From an uncultured Collinsella sp. (GTDB taxonomy: Bacteria; Actinomycetota; Coriobacteriia; Coriobacteriales; Coriobacteriaceae): a stretch of 11,885 nucleotides of DNA. The notes under the pieces were generated by a model. The model did not search any database, was not told the DNA's origin, and saw only the letters and a program-made list of their open reading frames with translations. The stretch covers positions 1 through 11,885 of the forward strand of contig CABUAL010000026.1 in NCBI GenBank assembly GCA_902489515.1, read 5' to 3'. The position numbers and the translations under genes are program-made. Below, in pieces: positions 1 through 6,730 of the stretch (position 1 is the first letter of the stretch; the number at the start of each line of letters is the position of its first letter).

Positions 1-1
1 G

Positions 2-376
2 GCCTTGGCGCGCAGGCTGTTAGGGGCGCGCACGACCGAGAGCGATGCAAATGGCAACACCCAGTCGCAGGATCAGCAGGCGCAGACGGACGATACGCAA
101 GACAGTTCTACCTCTGCCAATTCGTCCTCGAACACCCAAAACCAATCGCAGGGCACCGATTCCTCTACGGCCAACAGCAGCACGCCGTCCGGCACGACCG
201 ACTCAAGCCAAACGACTGGCGGTTCGCAGCCGAGCACGGGCGGCCAGACGAGCGACACCACTTCGGGAACGGGCACAGCAGACAGCAACAACACCAACAG
301 CTCGAACAGCTCGAGTGGAACCGCGTCCGGCACGGCATCTGACAACTCGAGCCAAGGCACGGCATCGGGCAACTAA
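2..376 (+). CDS. C-terminal tail of an unidentified protein, Ser/Thr/Asn/Gln-rich (5' end outside window)
   Basis: The frame is open from the first bases of the window to TAA at 374-376, so this is the end of a longer gene. A TTG at position 5 could be read as a start, but no ribosome binding site is visible and the frame continues upstream, so a truncated gene is more likely. After a short basic stretch (ARRLLGAR) the last 110 or so residues are almost only Ser, Thr, Asn, Gln, Gly, Asp and Ala. They contain no Lys, Arg, Cys, aromatic or large aliphatic residue. Such tails occur at the ends of cell-envelope proteins such as class A penicillin-binding proteins of Gram-positive bacteria, but the catalytic part is outside the window, so the function cannot be assigned. 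A hairpin terminator follows about 35 bases after the stop. Confidence 0.7.
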   Translation, partial: ALARRLLGARTTESDANGNTQSQDQQAQTDDTQDSSTSANSSSNTQNQSQGTDSSTANSSTPSGTTDSSQTTGGSQPSTGGQTSDTTSGTGTADSNNTNSSNSSSGTASGTASDNSSQGTASGN

Positions 377-410
377 GTACATTTGCCTCTCATAGATAAC
401 CGACCTGTAC

Positions 411-445
411 AACGGGCGCGAATCGAAAGCGGTTCGCGCCCGTTT
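411..445 (+). terminator. intrinsic terminator after the Ser/Thr-rich tail gene
   Basis: A perfect 12-bp stem pairs 411-422 with 433-444 (aacgggcgcgaa against ttcgcgcccgtt). It encloses a 10-base loop and is followed by only a short T stretch. It lies 35 bases after the preceding stop codon and before the ribosome binding site of the next gene, which fits termination of the upstream transcript. Confidence 0.7.
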
Positions 446-516
446 GCCTTGGGCGCCGCCATGGCGAACGCTATGCGATGGTAAGATGCTTTACATGTGT
501 AAAGAGGAGATTTGCC

Positions 517-1776
517 ATGAGCAAGACAATAGTTAGGCCCACGCTTTCGCTGGGCAACCACATCTATCTGTATCGCCTGCTGCGCGACGCGATTGGGTGC
601 GGCAAGCAAACGTTTATGACACAGGTCGAGGAGGCGCTCGCCGCCGGCGACATGACCGCTTATGACCTGGGCTTTGAGTCCACGCGTGAGCTGCTCGAGG
701 AGCTCGACGACTGCATTAAGCTGACCGTCTTTAAGGGCGGTCGCCTGTATGCCACCGTCATCGCCAACGAGGCTTGGGATGCCGCCCTTGCCAAGGGCGA
801 GGACAAGCCCAAGGCAGCCAAGGGAGCCAAGCAGTCCTACAAAAAGAAAAAGCGCGGCGAGAAGGACCTCAAGGCCGTGCGTCCCAAGCACGTTAAACGT
901 CCCAAGCCAGAAACCATGGTTGAAGCCGTGCCGGAGCCCGAGCCCGAGGCAGAGATCGAAGTCGCTATTGAGGTAACAGCAGAAACCGAAATCACCGCCA
1001 CGACCGATCCCGAAGTCATATCTGAGCAGGAAACCACTGCGGAGCTCTACGAAGTTCCCAAGTCGACAACCGAAGAAGCCGCTGACCAGCCCGAGACGTC
1101 TGCATTCCAAAACAGCGATGTCTTTGGTGACAAGGCCGAGGACGATCAGTCCGACGAGCCCGCAGATCAAGACGCTACCGAGTCGGCGCCGGAGCCCGAG
1201 GCACCGCAGCCCGCCATCTCGCTCACGGTCGTCTATGACCCCGAGAACGCCAACGCCGGCATCACCACCATGGCATCCACGCCCATCGAGGCAAAGCCGT
1301 CTATCGAGGCGGAGGACGCCCCAGAAGCCGATGCCAAAACCGAGACTGAAGACACATCCGTCTCCGTGGAACCGACAGATTCCGCAGTTAATCCGGAACC
1401 GGTGCCTGAGTCTGTACCCGTCATCGAGTCCACATCCGCACCTGTACCGGCTCCGGTCCCCGCGCCCGCAGCACCGACCATCCCTGAGGACTTCCCCGTC
1501 GATTTCGCAACCGAGGTCTTCTGCCCCGGCCCGCTTCTGCACCAGCTGTCGACCTATCTCCCCTACGGCGCCGATACCCTCGGCATCGTCGGCGAGTACT
1601 ACTGGATCGCCCGCGAGCGCGGTACCATCGAGGCCGCGCGAAACCGCGCAAGCTTCCCCCTGCGCTACACGCAGGCCGGCGAGCGCCACGAAGTTACCGT
1701 GCGCGTCCGCCGCAACACCACCGGTGGCCTCGGATCCACCTGGGCCATCGATAAAGTCGAAGAACCCGGGCAGTAA
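517..1776 (+). CDS. uncharacterised protein with LOTUS/OST-HTH-like N-terminal domain and long acidic linker
   Basis: A 419-residue protein I do not recognise by name. The ATG at 517 is chosen because AGAGGAGA (503-510) lies about six bases upstream; an in-frame ATG at 478 lacks a good site. Residues 14-85 look like a winged-helix domain: two predicted helices, then a segment LGFESTRELLEEL and a beta-hairpin-like stretch ending in RLYATVI. This resembles the LOTUS/OST-HTH fold, an RNA-linked domain, but the match is by eye. Residues 94-131 are Lys-rich (KKKK at 109-112), suggesting contact with nucleic acid. Residues 132-325 form a low-complexity acidic linker with Pro-Glu and Pro-Val-Pro-Ala runs. 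Residues 326-419 form a compact C-terminal domain (FCPGPLLHQLSTYLPYGADT through STWAIDKVEEP) of unknown family. There is no signal peptide or membrane segment, so it is probably cytoplasmic. It stands alone between two terminators. Confidence 0.8.
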   Translation: MSKTIVRPTLSLGNHIYLYRLLRDAIGCGKQTFMTQVEEALAAGDMTAYDLGFESTRELLEELDDCIKLTVFKGGRLYATVIANEAWDAALAKGEDKPKAAKGAKQSYKKKKRGEKDLKAVRPKHVKRPKPETMVEAVPEPEPEAEIEVAIEVTAETEITATTDPEVISEQETTAELYEVPKSTTEEAADQPETSAFQNSDVFGDKAEDDQSDEPADQDATESAPEPEAPQPAISLTVVYDPENANAGITTMASTPIEAKPSIEAEDAPEADAKTETEDTSVSVEPTDSAVNPEPVPESVPVIESTSAPVPAPVPAPAAPTIPEDFPVDFATEVFCPGPLLHQLSTYLPYGADTLGIVGEYYWIARERGTIEAARNRASFPLRYTQAGERHEVTVRVRRNTTGGLGSTWAIDKVEEPGQ

Positions 1777-1780
1777 CGAC

Positions 1781-1818
1781 AAACGGCTCAAATCCAAATC
1801 AGGATTTGAGCCGTTTTT
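1781..1818 (+). terminator. strong intrinsic terminator
   Basis: A perfect 15-bp stem pairs 1781-1795 (aaacggctcaaatcc) with 1802-1816. It has a 6-base loop and the T run 1814-1818. It starts four bases after the TAA at 1774-1776 and ends the transcript of the preceding gene. Confidence 0.93.
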
Positions 1819-1831
1819 ATTTGTTGATGTT

Positions 1832-1967
1832 GCGTAACCAACAGCGAGCGGGCCGCAAGTGCCCCAGGTTGCCGTGAAAGAGGAGCGACGCGTACTTCGA
1901 TACGCGAGCGACGGCTTGAACGGCAAGATGGGGTGCTTGCGACCCGCGCAGCGTCGAGCAGTTACGC
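1832..1967. repeat. imperfect long inverted repeat in convergent intergenic space
   Basis: The arms pair as follows: 1832-1838 with 1961-1967; 1848-1852 with 1943-1947; 1854-1859 with 1936-1941; 1862-1866 with 1929-1933; 1869-1875 with 1920-1926. A central hairpin pairs 1889-1894 with 1901-1906. Two gaps between blocks are G-T wobbles (1860/1935 and 1861/1934). The whole stretch could fold into one branched stem of about 135 bases. It has no open frame of its own worth calling. It may be a decayed mobile or REP-like repeat, or a structured RNA tail of a neighbouring transcript. Confidence 0.5.
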
Positions 1968-1987
1968 GGTTTGGAAAACCGCGTAAC
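1961..1987 (-). terminator. hairpin directly after ettA, possible terminator without T run
   Basis: A perfect 12-bp stem pairs 1961-1972 (gttacgcggttt) with 1976-1987 around a 3-base loop. It begins three bases after the ettA stop codon in the direction of ettA transcription. No T run follows on that strand, so it may protect the mRNA 3' end or terminate in a non-canonical way. Confidence 0.45.
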
Positions 1988-1990
1988 GAT

Positions 1991-3670
1991 CTAGTCGCGC
2001 GTCAGCTTACGGTGGATACGATGCGGCTGGGCCGCGTCCTCGCCCAGGCGCTCGATGCGATTGGCCTGATAGGCCTCGAAGTTGCCCTCGAACCAATACC
2101 AGTTGCCCGGATTCTCGTCGGTGCCCTCCCACGCCAGAATGTGTGTGGCGACGCGGTCCAGGAACATACGGTCGTGGCTAATGACCACCGAGCAGCCCGG
2201 GAACTCGAGCAGCGCCGCTTCGAGCGAGGACAGCGTCTCGACGTCGAGGTCGTTCGTGGGCTCGTCGAGGAGCAGCAGGTTGCCGCCCTGCTTGAGCGTG
2301 AGCGCCAGGTTCAGACGGTTGCGCTCGCCACCGGAGAGCACGCCAGCGCGCTTCTGCTGGTCCTGGCCCTTAAAGCCAAAGCTCGCCACGTACGCGCGGC
2401 TGGGGACCTCGGTCTCGCCCACCATCATGTGGTCCAGGCCATCCGAGACGACCTCCCACAGGTTCTTGTCGGGGTCGATGCCGGAACGGTTCTGGTCGAC
2501 GTAGGAAATCTTGACGGTCTCGCCCACCTCGAGCTCGCCCGAAGTCAGCGGCTCCAGGCCCACGATGGTCTTGAACAGCGTGGTCTTACCGACACCGTTG
2601 GGGCCGATGACGCCCACGATGCCGTTGCGCGGCAGGGTGAACGAAAGGTCGTCGATGAGCACGCGACCGTCGAATTCCTTGTGCAGATGATGGGCCTCGA
2701 GCACCTTGTTGCCCAGACGCGGGCCCACAGGGATACGGATGTCGGTCCAGTCGAGCTTCTGGCTTGCGCGGGCCTCGGCCTCCATCTCCTCGTAGCGAGC
2801 CAGACGAGCCTTATTCTTGGCCTGGCGAGCCTTGGGCGAGCTGCGCACCCACTCGAGCTCGGCCTCCATGCGCTTGGCGAGCTTGGCGTCACGGTTGCCC
2901 TGGGCCTCGATACGCGCGGCCTTGGTCTCCAGATACGTGGAGTAGTTGCCCTTGTAGGGATAGAGGTGACCGCGGTCGACCTCGCAGATCCACTCGGCAA
3001 CGTTATCCAGGAAGTAGCGATCGTGCGTGACGGCAAGCACCGCGCCCTGGTAGTTGTGAAGGAAGTGCTCGAGCCACAGGATCGACTCAGCGTCTAGGTG
3101 GTTTGTGGGCTCGTCAAGCAGCAGCAGGTCGGGAGCCTCGAGCAGCAGCTTGCACAGGGCCACGCGACGGCGCTCGCCGCCGGAAAGCACGTTGACCGGC
3201 ATGTCGGAATCGGGCAGCTGCAGGGCGTCCATGGCCTGGCCGAGCTTGGAATCGATATCCCAGCCATCAGCGGCGTCGATCTCGTCCTGGAGCTTGCCCA
3301 TCTCGGCCATGAGGGCGTCCATGTCGCAGTCCGGGTCGCACATCTCCTCGCCGATCTTGTTGAAGCGATCGATCTTGGCAATCATGTCGCCAAACGCCAT
3401 GCGCACGTTCTCGATGACGGTCTTGTCGTCGTCGAGCGGCGGCTCCTGTTGCAGGATACCCACGGTGTAGCCGGGGGTGAGCCTGGCATCGCCGTTGGAA
3501 ACTTCCTCGATGCCGGCCATGATCTTGAGCAGGGTCGACTTGCCCATGCCGTTGGGACCCACGACGCCGATCTTGGCACCGGGGTAGAAGCTCAGGGTCA
3601 CGTCGTCAAGGATTACCTTGTCGCCATGGGCCTTGCGAGCCTGATACATCTGGTAGATAAACTCTGCCAT
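1991..3670 (-). CDS. ettA: energy-dependent translational throttle protein EttA (ABC-F ATPase)
   Basis: A cytoplasmic ABC-F protein of 559 residues, about the length of E. coli EttA (555). EttA binds the ribosomal E site and gates entry into elongation according to ATP/ADP level. Two nucleotide-binding domains are complete. The first has Walker A GPNGMGKST (38-46), signature LSGGERRRV (162-170), Walker B LLLLDE with Glu187, and switch His216 in THDRYFLDNV. The second has Walker A GPNGVGKTT (356-364), LSGGER (445-450), LLLLDE with Glu470 and His499. The inter-domain segment around 240-320, with the motif LEWVRSSPKARQAKNKARLA, matches the EttA P-site tRNA interaction region. There are no membrane segments, so it is not a transporter. 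The ATG at 3670 has an AAAGGA stretch rather far upstream. It is a single-gene unit, convergent with the gene to its left. Confidence 0.96.
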   Translation of the reverse strand: MAEFIYQMYQARKAHGDKVILDDVTLSFYPGAKIGVVGPNGMGKSTLLKIMAGIEEVSNGDARLTPGYTVGILQQEPPLDDDKTVIENVRMAFGDMIAKIDRFNKIGEEMCDPDCDMDALMAEMGKLQDEIDAADGWDIDSKLGQAMDALQLPDSDMPVNVLSGGERRRVALCKLLLEAPDLLLLDEPTNHLDAESILWLEHFLHNYQGAVLAVTHDRYFLDNVAEWICEVDRGHLYPYKGNYSTYLETKAARIEAQGNRDAKLAKRMEAELEWVRSSPKARQAKNKARLARYEEMEAEARASQKLDWTDIRIPVGPRLGNKVLEAHHLHKEFDGRVLIDDLSFTLPRNGIVGVIGPNGVGKTTLFKTIVGLEPLTSGELEVGETVKISYVDQNRSGIDPDKNLWEVVSDGLDHMMVGETEVPSRAYVASFGFKGQDQQKRAGVLSGGERNRLNLALTLKQGGNLLLLDEPTNDLDVETLSSLEAALLEFPGCSVVISHDRMFLDRVATHILAWEGTDENPGNWYWFEGNFEAYQANRIERLGEDAAQPHRIHRKLTRD

Positions 3671-3761
3671 TTGCCTGTTCTATCCTTTCTACCTGCTGTT
3701 TCCCTATTCTTGATTCGCTTTAGTAGAAACGAAATGAGGAAACCAGCTCTGAAACGTAACG

Positions 3762-3781
3762 AAAAAGGGGCATGGTTGCCC
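3762..3781 (-). terminator. weak intrinsic terminator candidate after the sdpI-like gene
   Basis: Read on the minus strand, gggca (3777-3781) pairs with tgccc (3768-3772) around a 4-base loop and is followed by c and TTTTT (3762-3766). It lies about 75 bases downstream of the sdpI-like stop codon and upstream of ettA. The stem is only 5 bp, so the call is tentative. Confidence 0.45.
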
Positions 3782-3854
3782 ACACCCCCTAATACTACCT
3801 GGGAAAAGTCCCCCGGAACATACTATGAACTGCGTACGCTAGTTTTCCGCAACC

Positions 3855-4559
3855 TTAACGAGCGGCTCGCTGCGATTTGCGCCACAACAGATACGAGTAG
3901 ACGTAGACGGCTCCAACCGAACCAAACGCCAGAACCGCAATCACCGCGGCGACGACTTCACTCGAAAGCACGCCGCCTGCCACGCCCATCACAATCAGGC
4001 CAATACCCAGCACCATAAAGCAGGCGCCGCCAAAACGCTGCGTACGGCGCCAGTTCTCGGGATCGGCAAGCGCCCAAGGTGTCTTGATACCGAGCGTATA
4101 GTTCTGCTTCACACGCGGCAAGTAGTTGCCTACGCCGATGAACAGCAAACCGACAACACCGGAAATCAGCACGTTAACCGAACCGACCGCCGGCACCACG
4201 CCCCAGACCGTAAGCTCTCCCAGCCAGCTTATGGCGCACATGAACAAGGTGAAGGCGATTACGAAGCCCTGATAGAACTTGCCCGAGGTTCGATATGCCT
4301 CGCCTTTGGGGTCGATGCGCGGCACCACGCAGAACATTGCGAGAAGCGCCAGAGGCAGCGCGCCGAGCGCGGAGGCCATCCAGCTAGGACCCCAACCGTC
4401 GACGGCGCCGTTCGCGCCCCAGTGCGTGGGAATCTGCGCAGGCAAGCTCGGCATCACCATGAGGTGCGCTACGACATTGGCGACGCACAGAGCGACCAGC
4501 GCAATCCACACGCGCGACGATACCCCCGTGGGGTGAATGCCCTTGTTTTCGTTATTCAT
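3855..4559 (-). CDS. sdpI: SdpI-family membrane immunity protein (DUF1648 plus SdpI domains)
   Basis: A 234-residue membrane protein with about six hydrophobic helices (around 16-36, 60-80, 97-117, 125-145, 177-197 and 201-223). IPTHWG followed by VDGWG (43-57) is the signature of the DUF1648 domain. NYTLGIKTPWAL (153-164) with a following W..T is typical of the SdpI domain. In Bacillus subtilis, SdpI protects against the SdpC killing peptide and sequesters the repressor SdpR at the membrane. The ATG at 4559 is chosen because AAGGTGATAAGG lies just upstream. It overlaps the stop of the repressor gene by 8 bases, so the two are probably translationally coupled. A longer reading starting at 4601 lies inside the repressor gene and is unlikely. 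No SdpC-like toxin gene is present in the window, so the ligand is unknown. Confidence 0.88.
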   Translation of the reverse strand: MNNENKGIHPTGVSSRVWIALVALCVANVVAHLMVMPSLPAQIPTHWGANGAVDGWGPSWMASALGALPLALLAMFCVVPRIDPKGEAYRTSGKFYQGFVIAFTLFMCAISWLGELTVWGVVPAVGSVNVLISGVVGLLFIGVGNYLPRVKQNYTLGIKTPWALADPENWRRTQRFGGACFMVLGIGLIVMGVAGGVLSSEVVAAVIAVLAFGSVGAVYVYSYLLWRKSQRAAR

Positions 4560-4830
4560 CCTTATCACCTTCAGTGTTTGTAAAGCCCATAAACCAGCCA
4601 ATTAAATCCTGCATGACGGTGGTGTTTAAGCTGTATACGATGTTTTGGCCATGGCGCTCGTCGGTCACCAACCCGGCATTTTTGAGCGTCGCCAAGTGAT
4701 GGCTTAGCGACGGCTTACTGATATCGAAATGCTCGGCAAGCTCCCCCGCCGTGCAATTGCCCTCGCGCAGCAACTCCAAAATGCGCCGTCGCGTTGGATC
4801 GGCAAGCGCCTTAAAACCCTCTCCCGGCAT
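4552..4830 (-). CDS. sdpR: SdpR-like ArsR-family winged-helix repressor
   Basis: A 92-residue DNA-binding protein. FKALADPTRRRILELL (6-21) is the conserved first helix of ArsR-family repressors. ELAEHFDISKPSLSHHLATL (30-49) is the helix-turn-helix, and IVYSLNTTVMQDLIGWF (64-80) is the wing and C-terminal helix. The ISKPSLSHHL and YSLNTTV.QD parts are close to B. subtilis SdpR. The Cys-based metal-site motif of ArsR metal sensors is not visible, which supports an SdpR-like role over metal sensing. The ATG at 4830 is preferred because AGGAGG lies four bases upstream; in-frame ATGs at 4845 and 4848 lack this. It is the first gene of an operon with the sdpI-like gene and probably represses its own promoter. 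Confidence 0.9.
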   Translation of the reverse strand: MPGEGFKALADPTRRRILELLREGNCTAGELAEHFDISKPSLSHHLATLKNAGLVTDERHGQNIVYSLNTTVMQDLIGWFMGFTNTEGDKDE

Positions 4831-4864
4831 AAGACCTCCTCTCATCATCTCTCATGACGCGCAC

Positions 4865-4893
4865 ACTATACTCGATATTTAGATGTTTGTCTA
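4865..4893 (-). promoter_or_regulatory. promoter of the sdpR-sdpI operon
   Basis: On the minus strand, a -35 TAGACA (4888-4893) and a -10 TATAGT (4865-4870) are separated by exactly 17 bases. Each matches five of six consensus positions. Transcription would begin near 4858, about 28 bases before the chosen sdpR start and ahead of its AGGAGG. Confidence 0.75.
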
Positions 4894-4902
4894 ACTGTCT
4901 AA
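4879..4902. promoter_or_regulatory. candidate SdpR operator
   Basis: TTAGATGTTTGTCTAA (4879-4894) is a dyad with arms TTAGA and TCTAA. The half-site GTCTAA (4889-4894) recurs as a direct repeat at 4897-4902. The dyad overlaps the -35 box and the spacer of the sdpR promoter, the expected place for an ArsR-family autorepressor to block RNA polymerase. Confidence 0.6.
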
Positions 4903-4910
4903 TCTTGTAC

Positions 4911-4947
4911 TCAAAAAATAGCCGCCTCCGCGTAATGCGAAGACGGC
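4911..4947 (-). terminator. intrinsic terminator on the minus strand with no visible upstream gene
   Basis: Read on the minus strand, gccgtcttcgc (4937-4947) pairs over all 11 positions, two of them G-U, with gcggaggcggc (4921-4931). The loop is 5 bases, followed by TA and six T (4913-4918). The G-U pairs exist only in the minus-strand RNA; the plus-strand RNA would have A-C mismatches, so the direction is clear. No minus-strand gene precedes it; tcdA lies on the opposite strand. It may end a small RNA or antisense transcript, or insulate the sdpR promoter. Confidence 0.75.
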
Positions 4948-5054
4948 CACTTCTCACGCTACAAACGTGTTTGGGAGTTGGCCAACCCGCTGCAACGGGT
5001 GCCATCTGCTTTATCTTATGCGAATCCCGATCCCATTTCAACAAACCCCAAGGG

Positions 5055-5084
5055 TTCAAATGGAATCGTAATAATACCTATAAT
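5055..5084 (+). promoter_or_regulatory. promoter of the tcdA-tatD unit
   Basis: A perfect -10 TATAAT lies at 5079-5084, with TTCAAA (5055-5060, four of six matches) 18 bases upstream as -35. Transcription would start near 5091, about 38 bases before the ATG at 5129. The rest of the 4948-5054 gap holds only small hairpins. Confidence 0.65.
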
Positions 5085-5128
5085 GGCGATAGCTAAAACA
5101 CGACCTGCTTCCCCATCGGAGGATATTT

Positions 5129-5926
5129 ATGACCGAAACCACTGCCGCAGCCGCCATCGAGACACGCGACACCAAGCTCGAGATCATCATGGGCCGCGAG
5201 GCACTCGATAAGCTCGCCGATGCTACGGTGTTGGTGCTCGGCTGCGGAGGCGTGGGCTCCAACTGCTGCGAGGCACTCGCCCGCGGCGGCATCGGTCATT
5301 TCGTCATTCTGGACAAGGACATCATCGCGCCCAGCAATATCAATCGCCAGGCCATCGCCTTTCACAGCACCATCGGCAAGCGCAAGGTCGATGTTATGGA
5401 AGCCATGATCCACGACATCAATCCCACCGCCACCGTTATCAAACGCACCGAATACCTGCTGAGCGACAACATCGACGAGTTCTTCGCGAGCGTTTTGGAG
5501 CAGACGGACGGCAAGCTCGACTACGTCGTCGACGCCATCGACACCATCTCGGCCAAGCTCACCATTGCCAAATATGCTCAGGACCACGACATTCGTTTGG
5601 TTAGCTCCATGGGCGGGGCCAACAAGCTCCATCCCGAGTGCCTCCGCTTTGCCGACATTTTCGATACGGTACGCGACCCCATGAGCCGCATCATGCGCAA
5701 AGAATGTAAGAAGCGCGGAATCAAGAGTCTGCACGTGCTGTTTAGCTGCGAGGAATCGGTTAAGACCCAACCCCGCGACCCGTCCAACATCCACGAGCGT
5801 ACCGAGTTGGGTACCGCTAGTTTTATGCCGCCCATCATGGGTCAGATGATTGCCGGCGAGGTTATCCGCCAGATCAGTGGACGCGGCACCGAGCGTGTGC
5901 GCGCCGACGGCCAACGCCTGGACTAG
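5129..5926 (+). CDS. tcdA: tRNA threonylcarbamoyladenosine dehydratase (TcdA/CsdL family, E1-like)
   Basis: A 265-residue cytoplasmic enzyme of the ThiF/MoeB/E1-like superfamily. It is predicted to use ATP to dehydrate t6A37 of ANN-decoding tRNAs to cyclic ct6A. The nucleotide-binding loop GCGGVGS is at 38-44. LDKDII (61-66) and NINRQ (70-74) are the conserved acidic and Arg elements that position ATP, and VVDAID (133-138) follows. The C-terminal GTASFMPPIMGQMIAGEVIR (228-247) is the family hallmark that separates TcdA from ThiF and MoeB. There is no CxxC zinc pair and no sulfur-carrier gene nearby, which also argues against ThiF/MoeB. GGAGGA (5118-5123) lies five bases before the ATG. The gene is followed after 14 bases by tatD, probably in one operon. 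Confidence 0.9.
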   Translation: MTETTAAAAIETRDTKLEIIMGREALDKLADATVLVLGCGGVGSNCCEALARGGIGHFVILDKDIIAPSNINRQAIAFHSTIGKRKVDVMEAMIHDINPTATVIKRTEYLLSDNIDEFFASVLEQTDGKLDYVVDAIDTISAKLTIAKYAQDHDIRLVSSMGGANKLHPECLRFADIFDTVRDPMSRIMRKECKKRGIKSLHVLFSCEESVKTQPRDPSNIHERTELGTASFMPPIMGQMIAGEVIRQISGRGTERVRADGQRLD

Positions 5927-5940
5927 CGGAGTGCGCCGAG

Positions 5941-6723
5941 ATGGAGCCCCGGTTATTTGATGCACACTGCCATCTTGATTTGATGGCTCACCCGGACGCC
6001 GTTGCCGATGAGGCGACGGCACTGGGCTTGGGCCTATTTGATTGCGGCGTCGATCCACGTGACTTTTCGGCCGCAAACGAGCGCGCCCATCGCCAACCAA
6101 GCATCATCGCCGGCATTGGGCTTCACCCCTGGTGGCTTGCCGACGGTCGCTGCGGTCCTGCCGAAATCAATCTGCTTTGCGAAGTTGCAGCCCAAGAGCG
6201 CTACATCGGCGAGGTGGGACTCGACTTTTCTGCGCGCTTTGCCGGAAGCGAGCCGCTGCAAACACAGGCACTTGACCGGCTCTGCGAGGCTCTCGCGCAA
6301 CATCCTCTTACCGGGCGTGTGATATCAATTCACGACGTTCGTTCGGCAGGAGCCGTACTGGACGTCCTCGAATCGCATGGACTACTCATCCCAAACCCCG
6401 ACTCCCCCGCTATCATCTTCCACTGGTTTAGCGGTACTTCGGACGAACTCGTCCGCGCGCGTAATGCGGGCTGTTATTTTTCCGTGAACGAGCGGATGCT
6501 CGCCACCAAGCGCGGTCGCGAATACGCCCGACAGATCCCACTCGATCGTTTACTGCTCGAGACCGATGCGCCGGCGGAGGCAAACACCGAAACAAGCGCA
6601 CAGTCGCTTATCAGATCGCTCACATGGACCTCAGAACGCATCGCCTCACTCAAAAACCGCGACGCAGAGTGCATCGAGTCGGCAGTTTTAGCAAATGCGC
6701 ACTCTGTTTTTGACCTTCGCTAG
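5941..6723 (+). CDS. tatD: TatD-family metal-dependent hydrolase (putative DNase)
   Basis: A 260-residue protein of the amidohydrolase fold, the usual TatD length. Members are metal-dependent 3'-5' exonucleases or phosphodiesterases of the cytoplasm. The metal ligands are all visible: DAHCHLD (7-13, His9 and His11), IGEVGLDF with Glu91, SIHDVRSA with His131, FHWFSG with His161, and LLLETDAP with Asp209. GIGLHPWW (58-65) is also conserved. It starts 14 bases after the tcdA stop, with a modest CGGAG upstream, and is probably co-transcribed with tcdA. Within the TatD family the exact substrate cannot be told from sequence. Confidence 0.92.
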   Translation: MEPRLFDAHCHLDLMAHPDAVADEATALGLGLFDCGVDPRDFSAANERAHRQPSIIAGIGLHPWWLADGRCGPAEINLLCEVAAQERYIGEVGLDFSARFAGSEPLQTQALDRLCEALAQHPLTGRVISIHDVRSAGAVLDVLESHGLLIPNPDSPAIIFHWFSGTSDELVRARNAGCYFSVNERMLATKRGREYARQIPLDRLLLETDAPAEANTETSAQSLIRSLTWTSERIASLKNRDAECIESAVLANAHSVFDLR

Positions 6724-6730
6724 CCCCGGT

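Noticed and set aside
373..1926. Long minus-strand open frame (517 codons) opposite the LOTUS-like gene
   Set aside because: It runs antisense to a better gene with a ribosome site and terminator, spans both terminators, and its Gly/Cys/Arg-rich protein is typical of the complement of acidic Pro/Glu codons.
1859..3097. Plus-strand open frame of 412 codons opposite ettA (with another at 3098-4018)
   Set aside because: These are antisense shadows of the highly conserved ettA gene; they have no ribosome site and no recognisable domain.
4978..5064. Hairpins upstream of tcdA considered as a riboswitch
   Set aside because: Most lie upstream of the likely transcription start near 5091, so they would not be in the tcdA mRNA leader, and no known aptamer core is recognised.
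5093..6100. Minus-strand open frame of 335 codons opposite tcdA and tatD
   Set aside because: It crosses two clear + strand genes with complete motifs. The frame is open only through complementary codon bias.
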